From positions 1 through 47,244 of the forward strand of contig JAEWNJ010000071.1 of the NCBI GenBank assembly GCA_023392795.1: a stretch of DNA of 47,244 nt. The letters run 5' to 3'. Positions within the stretch are counted from its first letter, which is position 1. Every line of letters starts with the position of its first letter. Position numbers and translations under genes: made by a program. Under the pieces are notes generated by a model that ran no database searches, was not told the origin of the DNA, and saw nothing but the letters and a program-made list of their open reading frames with translations. The DNA comes from Candidatus Cloacimonadota bacterium (lineage in GTDB: Bacteria; Cloacimonadota; Cloacimonadia; Cloacimonadales; Cloacimonadaceae). Below are positions 10,601 to 15,614 of the stretch, piece by piece.

Positions 10601-10818
10601 TCAAGTATTGTGTGAGTTGGATATTCACTACCAGCTGAACTCCAAGAATTGTATACGTCACTTGAGAAATCTATCACTACTGGAGGAGTCAAACCATTAG
10701 GGTTATCGCTACTATCATCGATCAAAAATTCAGTGTCAATTATATGTTGTGCATTTAGGTTAAAGCATATATTGCTGAATATTAAAGACATAATAGCATA
10801 TTTGATTAGACACTTCAT
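1621..10818 (-). CDS. giant secreted beta-helix protein with Pmp-like GGAI repeats and type IX-type sorting domain
   Basis: The 3065-residue product has a signal peptide ending FNLNAQ (about residue 24). Visible modules in order: a pectate-lyase-like right-handed beta-helix start (INFPPGLYRLNSKITM, about 75-480); a second parallel beta-helix (about 560-930) ending in a DIGAIEL choice-of-anchor-Q motif; two choice-of-anchor-D Ig-like segments (DFGSVPV..., about 950-1130); a low-complexity RSNLQEQ linker (about 1146-1178); long helices rich in GGAI/GGAV and FxxN motifs as in chlamydial polymorphic membrane proteins, with two further DIGAYEY endings; TPR-like helices (about 2800-2960); and a C-terminal sorting module (NYPNPFNPTTTI...SGVYFYRM). 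Such proteins are usually cell-surface adhesins or polysaccharide-binding proteins; no catalytic site is evident. The start overlaps the upstream lipoprotein stop (TAATG), suggesting translational coupling. The frame is open for 9.2 kb. Confidence 0.9.
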   Translation of the reverse strand: MKCLIKYAIMSLIFSNICFNLNAQHIIDTEFLIDDSSDNPNGLTPPVVIDFSSDVYNSWSSAGSEYPTHTILEIDITNIEPIVCLNDTTSKIDTTYFVSATPNDDYDDSAIINELISFIYGRGLNLDYHVRINFPPGLYRLNSKITMRSNISLKGAGSDSTSLFFDIRDTQNNTMSIEQYRSNCFEIIDESNVGIEDLKISRSHHDANFVGAVFDSLTVFIEINIHTCYHNDSIFHDRNDMGNNILLNSAYNCWITGVESNKPYRNHVYIQGDYTRVTNHVTVSGCLFDNAANQGGGGFGYGTYLGDLTEKCLIENNIFLRLRHGIVLADRSKFNVVGYNYIREPINSDNSDFYGEKYTGDIVIHGQPTSEYNGSFLDTTNGPSYNLIEGNSCRTIWVDSYHGKNGEKNTFLRNRISDIGMHIYGPWALESIFYNLGDGGIPWNAWFCQPRQLIVNNYMKCTHWFLSNFYSFPRRLKGDPHFEKSTKQRAINFWGQVFNSKKEWDVDVWNTNHSFYKFGKPDFFSDFSLWPLDPKDHQNPAHMRWLYSSKLTVGSGDDTSYISINHISADTLIVQNYTVEPGVLLKISPGVTISVRDGKKILVHGSLIAEGTEAEPITFTSSDSLGTWRGIEVIQKNDNPLPSIELNYCNISRANKRAVLLDTYATADINSCKFFHNYDHGALSSRDGVLRLSNSHFFDNSIYSNSPKFGSALYIENSDAHISNTLFMENESAKSGTGTIHIKSPDSDEDRTIEFHNSYFSHNTFTDSASNVNMGLAIYSEDYEGDLRMYNCSFIDQPQEIFSDLTNDLHISNSLFWSNDAIQHFVKSDQTNYAHSFILSKSFIPEYTQSPNMNNYTVLDTVYVGNAMLQLDSVSNLYSHGVFSPLVNSGDNGIQELESYVATDLLGNPRYCGSGIDIGAIELMKPEVSIADSLVDFGSVPVFEEQVLLYRVENIGTKPLDLYNADFPEGYSTDIIFPYTIPTAYSGSTDLIETDEDDEEEEPDTNPFVDIPIKFSPLHHAFDYENKLVTLATNDSLCSLIQINVTGIGTAAELSISADSLHMIDFPANNTPSFGREFLILKNTGNIGLVVDSLNVLHSENGFATFQYATTTDTLENKQNSMDLRQSKEPPIRANSSIRSQSDRTQSRSNLQEQRSNLQEQRSNLQEQRSNHQEQRSKIPKRESIEMPKVLTWHGAGYNHQIQLAPGDSIFVHARYQPFLIGADSTHISIRCNDAYNPERTISLFGKGIPLVVTDTPTETQVSHIVLADTLWSCPQIEVRSSVQVSPQARLTIRPYKDAVSVLADSTCGFNVSGELHARRSLNQLYSVSFAGVDSLASWKGFVFESNLTGESRLDSLTIINTNDYSRFEEGGGAIHSNDYHNILLSNVDIKNSHSQHQGGAIYLNNGMVQLSECSIMSGTALKGGAISAIGSGSNLSINGSTFSSNQAQQSGGFLFAEDASISVNASQIVENSAAEGGAISVVGSEAELSMYETTFSGNAAQDIGGAVYLDSANASLMESTFIGNQSIYGGALAIVGDQSNVAISQGVFNDNGDSPETADYTCNGGSIYQAGGQLTIHDGTSFNLNRGLSGGAIAVAGAYASLTVENASFTQNTASSKGGAISSAAGSVVVEHSTFENCSAEEFGGAIAIFDSDYILSRNQFVDCRADSLSGKGGSIYIQSDSAKYGKGQATQPVTVKVLNANEIKLSRAHAGGAVYQQGNGDITSNAIIQNRASLGAGMYLKSIVGRFENNTIADNIATDMGWALVCDSLAVTIVNTIIHRDSLTVGSPIQCINAQSIDLVNCAIEDTLNVVSGTFTSVTSQNCIIEDPGFDTAGPVPYQLSKRSLCVNTGTRDSALEGVDVIGNPRINVNNGTPIIDIGAYEYMGPYWEFTRDRIPDYVEITYSPTHFINDLEVTSTGTLHIDPSVSFLASNYSMIKVLGSIDAQGTDTSGITFSTAPGNNAWYGFSFEGGLSAGSSTFLHCLFSNGKAYSDRTPISHDEVNGGVMYIDGYPALRIDHCSFSGNQASDSGGAIYVTNFAPHDTLFVANSNFTGNRVSEGTGGAICAMDTNLHLQNNLFSLNMAGYPLDASVPSDLNSFSGGALSLIRTGTSDIEHTVVDNQFHANNAAGTGGSIFASSGKHRIFGNQFYDSIALGADKSGVMAVGHGGGAIGIVDGAEAEINQNTFDSNYAYAGGAILNNASMSSLADNIFTGNKARFGGAIQLINLATESNLLRNVFTSNGTADTTNCEIGGAIHMMNCSEKSSISLSKFSDNSSTMKGGALAIQNSRRQTVVNNQINNNTAVQGGGLCFEGTEVVLSNNTVAHNVGTDSGGGVFADGSRVESTNNLHWSNSSPEGFEVYMINGASMPLLTSFIPQTENAVVCLTGSTATFDDCYGDAGESPLMINDMHNYNLKPDSPCVNSGYDNVDHTSTDLNNRSRVVSGRIDIGAYEYSGTTISIDPVDSLTIWDDACITVSSPITLSGGKTLIIEDNVSVFFESNGSLCVENSTLETRDNVSFASETPGTEYHVRFVDASALSIHDSSVLGIKLQTEGTQLRIENSMFVNSLLAHKNQSLDVWNTEFSASTLDAVNSDVGNEDLMVSIVDSYFHDQPNSTAIRIYSFPNFQITDNVISNYYTGLSLFESGHGKYFSLQRNIIEGNQYGYGIQVYHSNVEMDSHGSVRNNYIGLGGLRNSSIYLAGNKEPPYQSFSNNYFDEMAFTYDSFPKDIRFNLIYDSLHPTDVLIRCTDCNESSTLDVSYNYWNMVDPHDMLVPLDLFSYDPVWEMEAGMIPEVSADQDLFELARYNLRIGHNDLAVILFKDLIENYPDTKYKEEAAKLLMAAGSSSSAAIYDLQLFYATEPNLHNDNASAKLADYLVNYCNLKLEDYQAVIKWYEDIIDNPPSEVDSIYAVIDLAYTHLLMSEANTRNQYVGKYSQYIPESMQTFRSDLDDYINLLLQPTPTEFSTPPVPESFVLHQNYPNPFNPTTTIAFEIPEDAPAQLAIYNIRGQLVKNMRYELLPKGYHRIVWDGRDTNGRSIGSGVYFYRMTYKGKSLTKKMCIVK
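7289..7372. repeat. four 21-bp tandem repeats inside the giant gene
   Basis: Units at 7289-7309, 7310-7330, 7331-7351 and 7352-7372, with a partial fifth starting at 7373, differ at only one or two positions. They encode the heptads RSNLQEQ (three times) and RSNHQEQ on the minus strand, within a hydrophilic linker between an Ig-like segment and a beta-helix. The 21-bp unit keeps frame, so copy-number change by slippage would alter linker length only. Confidence 0.9.
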
Positions 10819-11855
10819 TACATACCTCGCATATCTGATAGAATGGCATAGAAGTACACCTTAGAGCCATCCCATGTCGGTGCAATCATATCTATACTCA
10901 TTACGTACATGCTTGAACCAGGCTCAAAGACAGTACTTTTTCCATGAGTATCCAAATCATACTTGTAAATATGATAATCGTCAAAAAAGAACACGATGTT
11001 TACATCTTTGCATGCTTTAATGGGTTTGCCATCGGAATATCTGTTAATTAAGCCCAGTTCATACTGCGTAAAGTCGTTGAGGTCAATTGCCATTGCATAG
11101 TGTGAGGGAGGTTGTCTGTCTCTGGTAAGAATATACCGCTTGTCAGCAGAAGTTTCAAAAGGGTCACTCCAATCTGCAGGATAGGGCAGATGTAGGGTAT
11201 AGGTTGAATCCACCAGTGATACGCTGGCAAAGCCATCTCTGTTTTCGACAAATAGTTTACTTAAACCGTTCATAATTTTTGTTTGATAAGCCATCGGAAA
11301 CCAAGTATTTGCATAAATATATCCAGAAGAGTAATCATGTAGGTCAATATAAGCAGAGGCAACACTTGGTTCATTGCTTTTGCCATTGTAACTACGCATA
11401 GTAAGATAGCGCTCATCATCAGATAATACAGGTTCAGCATAATGAAAACCGACAGGAGTATCTGTGATCTTTATTAACTCGTAGGTCTCCATTGACATCT
11501 GATACAAATCTCTGCTGGCGGCGAAATAGGCAGTTTCTCCGTCTCGAGTAAACTCAAGTTGTGGCTTATTGAACATTACCAGATTTTTCGGCGTGATTGG
11601 AGTAATGCTAAGCGTATCGGTATCCGATATCCACAGCTTTTCACCATAGAAGATGATCCTATCGTCCTTGGTCATGTAGATATCGACCAATCCCGGAGTG
11701 ATAGAAGGAGCCTTGTGTATCCTCTGAAATCCCGTCCCGTCGGCATTGATGCTGCAAAGCCAGGTTCTCATTGGTGTAGGGAGGGGATCATTCATACAGG
11801 AACTGACTAAAATCGTCAATCCCAATATCAAAATCCAGTATATGCAGTTTTTCAC
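10818..11855 (-). CDS. lipoprotein with TolB/PD40-like beta-propeller repeats
   Basis: The 345-residue protein has a lipoprotein signal peptide with lipobox VSSC (Cys near residue 20), followed by CSINADGTGFQRI, typical of TolB-like propeller blades. Further blade-like stretches are visible (LEFTRDGETAYFAAS, PVLSDDERYLTMRS, TWDGSKVYFYA). A periplasmic or surface scaffold role is inferred; no enzymatic residues are apparent. Its TAA stop shares one base with the ATG of the giant secreted protein, and it begins 14 bp after the stop of the 256-residue exported protein. The three are likely co-transcribed, and the lipoprotein may help assemble, anchor or present the giant protein, but nothing in the sequence proves this. 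Confidence 0.7.
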   Translation of the reverse strand: MKNCIYWILILGLTILVSSCMNDPLPTPMRTWLCSINADGTGFQRIHKAPSITPGLVDIYMTKDDRIIFYGEKLWISDTDTLSITPITPKNLVMFNKPQLEFTRDGETAYFAASRDLYQMSMETYELIKITDTPVGFHYAEPVLSDDERYLTMRSYNGKSNEPSVASAYIDLHDYSSGYIYANTWFPMAYQTKIMNGLSKLFVENRDGFASVSLVDSTYTLHLPYPADWSDPFETSADKRYILTRDRQPPSHYAMAIDLNDFTQYELGLINRYSDGKPIKACKDVNIVFFFDDYHIYKYDLDTHGKSTVFEPGSSMYVMSIDMIAPTWDGSKVYFYAILSDMRGM

Positions 11856-11869
11856 AATTCCACCCTGCC

Positions 11870-12640
11870 CTATTTTTTTTTATTATAATTAATGAGTTGT
11901 AGGCTACCTTGCTTAACCAGACCATGATTAGTATTAAAAAGCTCAGGATTATCCATGTACACTGCCATTAACTTAGCTGGCAGCATCTTCGGCACAGAGT
12001 CCGATACCAGCACCTTGCTAAATTCCTGGATGGCAGTTCTGAGTTCAGATGTGATGCCTTCTACATTGGGCACTTCCAGAGCTTTAACCTCGCAATTCAG
12101 GCTTGAACGCCCAACGCTGATGCTTTCACTTTGCGACAGGCTGATGAACCTTGGCTTGGCAAAGTCATCCGGCATGCTCTGAGTCATTGTTTTAGAATCA
12201 GACATAAGCATGGAGTTCATTCTGCTTTCGACTTCGGATTCTGAGAGGAAAACCGGCCGATGTTCCATACCATCCTCATCATAGCCCCAATACTCCAACA
12301 GGGTATTGCTGCTTAAATTGACCTTATAAAAGAGGATGTTACCTTCAAACTCTTCCTTGATCGTTACTACCTCACCCTGCCGATCAGTTACTTCCAAACT
12401 GTTAAGTTCAGGTTCGCTATCACCAGAATGATGTTTACTAACTTCATACTGGACGTAATCTCCGGTGTGAAGATTGTTGCCAAAGCGATGTGGGAAGGTG
12501 GACTGCACGTAGGCCATCATATCCTTCTTAGCTTCAGCTTCGTCCAGCGCGTCATTTTCGAAATCGGCGCCCCATAAATGTCCGAAACAGACAGTTGCGA
12601 CTAACAGGATAAGAACAAAATTAACAAATCGTCTTAACAT
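11870..12640 (-). CDS. exported protein of unknown function
   Basis: This 256-residue protein has a clear signal peptide (RRFVNFVLILLVATVCFG, cleavage near the GAD around residue 25). The rest is polar, with segments such as HTGDYVQYEVSK and EFEGNILFYKVNLS that look like beta-strands of a small periplasmic domain, and a basic C-terminus (NYNKKK). I do not recognise a family. It is the first gene of a likely three-gene unit with the propeller lipoprotein and the giant beta-helix protein. Its last third is duplicated at the left window edge (1-133), the only paralogous DNA of that quality I found. A T-rich tract just after the stop (plus strand 11873-11882) is not a proven terminator. Confidence 0.7.
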   Translation of the reverse strand: MLRRFVNFVLILLVATVCFGHLWGADFENDALDEAEAKKDMMAYVQSTFPHRFGNNLHTGDYVQYEVSKHHSGDSEPELNSLEVTDRQGEVVTIKEEFEGNILFYKVNLSSNTLLEYWGYDEDGMEHRPVFLSESEVESRMNSMLMSDSKTMTQSMPDDFAKPRFISLSQSESISVGRSSLNCEVKALEVPNVEGITSELRTAIQEFSKVLVSDSVPKMLPAKLMAVYMDNPELFNTNHGLVKQGSLQLINYNKKK

Positions 12641-12718
12641 GTTAAACTCCTTGTTTTTTCTCTCAAGACCAAGATTTTAGTGCATTCCATAACTGTCAAT
12701 ATAAATATTCCAGTCATG

Positions 12719-12750
12719 GCGAGGGCGCTAAGCGCAGCGAAACCCCTCGT
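12719..12750. repeat. dispersed intergenic repeat, copy A
   Basis: The segment beginning gcgaggg and ending cccctcgt resembles 35801-35833 at about 27 of 33 aligned positions with one 1-base gap. Its ends are complementary (gaggg with ccctc), so it can fold. Two copies far apart in spacers suggest a repeat family, though only these two are visible. Confidence 0.5.
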
Positions 12751-12843
12751 AATGCACTCCCCAACCGTGTAAAGCCCTTTCTGGGCTACACAAAACCAGC
12801 ATGAGGAAACGGAGCTGCCTTCAGAAGCGAGCACAAGCTCACT

Positions 12844-12865
12844 GTGGCAAGCAGGAGCTTGCCAC
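12844..12865. repeat. 9-bp-stem hairpin
   Basis: gtggcaagc at 12844-12852 and gcttgccac at 12857-12865 are perfect inverted copies with an AGGA loop. No U tract follows on either strand, so it is more like an intergenic palindrome than a terminator. Confidence 0.6.
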
Positions 12866-12975
12866 CCCAATTCGGCCACCTCTAGGTGCACACCCACTCG
12901 ATTTGAAAGTGATCCAAATCATCCCCAACCGGTTCTATGATCTTCCTATCTTGAGCTTCATACGCATCTAATGAG

Positions 12976-13032
12976 CCTCCCATACACCGGTCATACGATT
13001 GTACGACCGGTGTATGGGAGGTGTATGGGAGG
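12976..13032. repeat. 21-bp inverted repeat with tandem 11-bp direct repeat
   Basis: Left arm 12976-12996 and right arm 13001-13021 pair with one mismatch around a 4-base loop (GATT). The outer 11 bases of the right arm (tgtatgggagg, 13011-13021) are repeated directly at 13022-13032. No U tract follows, so a simple terminator is unlikely. It sits alone in a non-coding spacer and could be a cruciform-forming repeat, a recombination site, or a relic of a small mobile element. Confidence 0.7.
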
Positions 13033-13202
13033 CGTATCAACTACAAGATAGCAGGGGGTAAATCATTGAGAATTGAAAATTGGGAATTGAGAATTAGCTG
13101 CGCACACTGATAGATAGAGGATTTTTTTCAGTGGAGACAGAGTAATGAACAATAATAATCCAAAGGCTCTCTACCAAATCGAGTGTGTAATATCGTGTGT
13201 AG

Positions 13203-13291
13203 TTTGAAATGACATAATCCATGCCCAACCCACCACCCAATATTGTATGGGGCTGGAGCCCCATGCCCCGGCAAGATTATGTCATATCAAA
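13203..13291. repeat. 89-bp element with about 22-bp imperfect terminal inverted repeats and an inner hairpin
   Basis: The end segments 13203-13225 (tttgaaatgacataatcc...) and 13270-13291 (...attatgtcatatcaaa) are inverted copies with a few mismatches and one indel. Inside lies a perfect 8-bp hairpin, atggggct (13247-13254) with agccccat (13257-13264). It starts 16 bp after the lpxK stop on the minus strand, so it may end the lpxK transcript, or it may be a miniature inverted-repeat element. No coding capacity is seen. Confidence 0.6.
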
Positions 13292-13307
13292 CCTGACAAG
13301 AAGATCC

Positions 13308-14357
13308 TCAGAGGGCAGTCATGACCTTTTCTACAAAGGCAGGATCAAGGGTTGTTTCAAGTCGGAGAACAATCAGGCGCTTATTCAAACTGGGGACCTG
13401 CTGCAGCTTGGCATAATCCTTTTCAGTGCATACATACAACTCATCGGGATTTGCCATGGCATCATGCAGCAATATGTTCAGCATGGCGGATCTTTCCCCG
13501 AAGGCAAAATGATCGGGGAACTTGTAATGAGTACGGTAGGAAAGGCGCAGCGCAGCAATCGAGGCTTCGAAACTATCGGGATGGGCGATGGCAGAAACCA
13601 GGCTGAGGGATTTACCCGACATGGACTGAGGATCGACACTCCTGCCATCCATCAACAAAGAATCGGCCCGGCTCTGTGTGTTATACATGGGATGGCCAAT
13701 GCTTTTCAGAGGATAGGTGAGCGATTCCGGTGCCGGATGTCCGTTTTTGCTGTGGAGCAGGATGATGGATTTCTCAGGGAGGGCGGAAACGGGTTCTCTC
13801 AAGTATCCCGCGGGGATTACCCAGCCGTTGCCCAGCCCTACCTTGGTGTCAAAAACCACGATATCCAGATCGCGCGCTACTTTCAGGTGTTGCATGGCAT
13901 CATCAAGGATCACCAGATCGGGCTTTAGCTTTGCCACCTGGCGAAGCACTTCCCTGCGTATTCTCCCCACAAAGACGGGGATCCCGGGCAGGGAGGATGC
14001 CACCATCAGGGCTTCATCTCCAGCGTTACAAACATCGGTGAGCAGGTGGGAGCCATCGGAGATCATGCCTCCGCGCTGTTCCCATCCTGCGCGGTATCCA
14101 CGGGATGCGACCACTACGCGGAAGCCTCTATCCTGCAGAGCTTTGGCTAAGGCGATGGTGATGGGGGTCTTGCCACTGCCCCCACTGGTGAGGTTGCCCA
14201 CGCTGATTACTTTGAACGGGGCGCGGTAAGGACTGGGGAAGAGGAACTTACGCCGAAAAAGCATGTACCCGGCATAAATCAGGGAAGCCGGGTAAAGCAT
14301 GTAACTCAGGGGAGATCGCTGTAAGAGATGCCTGGCGGCAAAGTTATTCTTGTCCAC
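13308..14357 (-). CDS. lpxK: tetraacyldisaccharide 4'-kinase
   Basis: LpxK phosphorylates the 4' position of the lipid A disaccharide at the inner face of the cytoplasmic membrane, so its presence supports an LPS-bearing outer membrane. The 349-residue length is normal. The N-terminus is hydrophobic (SYMLYPASLIYAGYML), followed by the P-loop at residues 59-65 (GGSGKTP) and the family motifs ASRGYRAGW, NAGDEALMV, ILDDAMQHL, and GWVIPAGYLREP. The start is a GTG at 14355-14357, inside the 3' end of the response regulator gene (14-bp overlap), suggesting coupled translation. It is the last gene of a UvrC-like-purC-regulator-lpxK run. Confidence 0.95.
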   Translation of the reverse strand: MDKNNFAARHLLQRSPLSYMLYPASLIYAGYMLFRRKFLFPSPYRAPFKVISVGNLTSGGSGKTPITIALAKALQDRGFRVVVASRGYRAGWEQRGGMISDGSHLLTDVCNAGDEALMVASSLPGIPVFVGRIRREVLRQVAKLKPDLVILDDAMQHLKVARDLDIVVFDTKVGLGNGWVIPAGYLREPVSALPEKSIILLHSKNGHPAPESLTYPLKSIGHPMYNTQSRADSLLMDGRSVDPQSMSGKSLSLVSAIAHPDSFEASIAALRLSYRTHYKFPDHFAFGERSAMLNILLHDAMANPDELYVCTEKDYAKLQQVPSLNKRLIVLRLETTLDPAFVEKVMTAL

Positions 14358-14733
14358 CGCTCTGAAGAAGTTTCTGATCGATCAGTTCTACCAGTTTTTC
14401 GACATCGAAGGGCTTGAAGAGGACGTCCTTGAGGCCGTCAACCTTGGCTCGAACCAACACGTGATTGGGGTCGTAGCCGAAGCCGGTCATCATGATCACG
14501 GGGATCTTGTCGTCGTAGTCCTTGACGCGCCAGAAGAGTTCGTAGCCGTCCATGTCGGGCATGGCGATGTCGGTGAGCACAAGGTCCACCTTGCCGCTCA
14601 TGATCATTTGCAGGGCTTTGAGGCCGTCGCAGAAAGTATGTACTTCCCACTTGGGGCGCAATTCCTGAATCTCGATCTTGAGATTGGCCACCAATTCATC
14701 TTCGTCGTCAACGATGCATATTACTTTGGTCAT
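14344..14733 (-). CDS. CheY-like single-domain response regulator
   Basis: The 129-residue protein is a lone receiver domain. The acidic pocket is D9-D10, the predicted phospho-acceptor is D55 (LVLTDIAMPDMDGYE), with T83 (VIMMTG) and K107 (LFKPF) completing the conserved set. No output domain follows, so it would act by protein contact or as a phosphorelay intermediate. No histidine kinase is encoded nearby; the only sensor-like protein in the window (25162-25923) lacks a kinase domain. It overlaps purC by 4 bp (ATGA) and lpxK by 14 bp, placing it firmly in the same transcript. Confidence 0.9.
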   Translation of the reverse strand: MTKVICIVDDEDELVANLKIEIQELRPKWEVHTFCDGLKALQMIMSGKVDLVLTDIAMPDMDGYELFWRVKDYDDKIPVIMMTGFGYDPNHVLVRAKVDGLKDVLFKPFDVEKLVELIDQKLLQSGGQE

Positions 14734-15614
14734 GAGAGTTCTTTTCCTGTGATGATCTTGTAGATATTTAGGTATTTCTCGCGGGTTTTATCGATCACAT
14801 CCTGGGGTAAATTGGGCGCGGGGGGTTGTTTGTCCCAGCCGGTACCGTTCAGATAGTCGCGAATGAACTGTTTGTCATAGCTGTGAGGGCTGCTGCCGAT
14901 CTCGTAAGAATCGAGCGCCCAAAATCGGGAAGAATCTGGAGTGAGGCATTCATCGATGAGGAGAATCTCGCCGCCGATGCTGCCAAACTCGAACTTGGTA
15001 TCTGCCAGCAGGATGCCTTGCTTTTTCAGGATATCGTGGGCATAGCTGTACAGGGCCAGAGATTTATCCTTTAGGGTGCGGGCGATCCATTCGTCCATGT
15101 GGCTGAGCATTTCGCGGTAGCTGATGTTTTCGTCGTGACCGTTTTCGGCTTTTGTGGAAGGGGTGAAAAGCGGATTCATGAATTTCTGGCTTTCCTGCAT
15201 GTCCTCGGCGATCATCATCCCGCCAACGGTATTTGTTCTCTTATACTCCGCCCAGGCACTGCCGCTGATGTAGCCGCGAACGATGCATTCAAAGGGGATC
15301 ACGCGGGTCTTCTTTACCAGCATGGAACGCCCCTGGAGATATTCCCGGAAGGGATGCAGTTCCGCGGGATAATCCTCCACCTGGTCACTGATCAAGTGAT
15401 TGGGCACGATATCGCTGGTGCTTTTGAAGAAATGCACGGAGATGCCATTCAGGATCTTACCCTTGTCGGGGATCAGATTTGGGAAAACGACGTCAAAGGC
15501 GGATATCCGATCGCTGGTTACCAGCAACATTGTATCGCCGAGATCGTATATGTCGCGGACTTTGCCGTGTTTGCTGCTCTTTATGATGCTCAGTTTCATC
15601 AGTTCGTCATGCAT
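14730..15614 (-). CDS. purC: phosphoribosylaminoimidazole-succinocarboxamide synthase
   Basis: PurC joins CAIR and aspartate with ATP to form SAICAR in purine synthesis. The 294-residue sequence shows the family signatures: KHGKVRDIYDLGD near the N-terminus, SDRISAFDVVFPNLIPDKG, ECIVRGYISGSAWAEY, and the substrate-site segment LADTKFEFG followed by LIDECLTPDSSRFW. The length fits the longer PurC type. It overlaps the upstream UvrC-like gene by 8 bp and the downstream response regulator by 4 bp. No other purine genes are in the window. Confidence 0.97.
   Translation of the reverse strand: MHDELMKLSIIKSSKHGKVRDIYDLGDTMLLVTSDRISAFDVVFPNLIPDKGKILNGISVHFFKSTSDIVPNHLISDQVEDYPAELHPFREYLQGRSMLVKKTRVIPFECIVRGYISGSAWAEYKRTNTVGGMMIAEDMQESQKFMNPLFTPSTKAENGHDENISYREMLSHMDEWIARTLKDKSLALYSYAHDILKKQGILLADTKFEFGSIGGEILLIDECLTPDSSRFWALDSYEIGSSPHSYDKQFIRDYLNGTGWDKQPPAPNLPQDVIDKTREKYLNIYKIITGKELS

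Larger units (their letters stand above)
12641..13307. other. 667-bp repeat-rich intergenic region without a convincing gene
   Basis: No credible coding sequence is seen between the exported-protein gene and lpxK. An open frame at 12634-12897 has no family resemblance and spans palindromes, so it is treated as non-coding. The region holds a partly palindromic dispersed repeat (12719-12750), a 9-bp-stem hairpin (12844-12865), a 21-bp inverted repeat with adjoining direct repeats (12976-13032), an AT-rich GAGAATTGAAAATTG-type stretch (about 13067-13095), and an 89-bp inverted-repeat element (13203-13291). Confidence 0.7.

Noticed and set aside
12634..12897. Open frame of 87 codons upstream of the exported-protein gene
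   Set aside because: It crosses palindromic repeats, has no domain resemblance and overlaps the start of a better gene.
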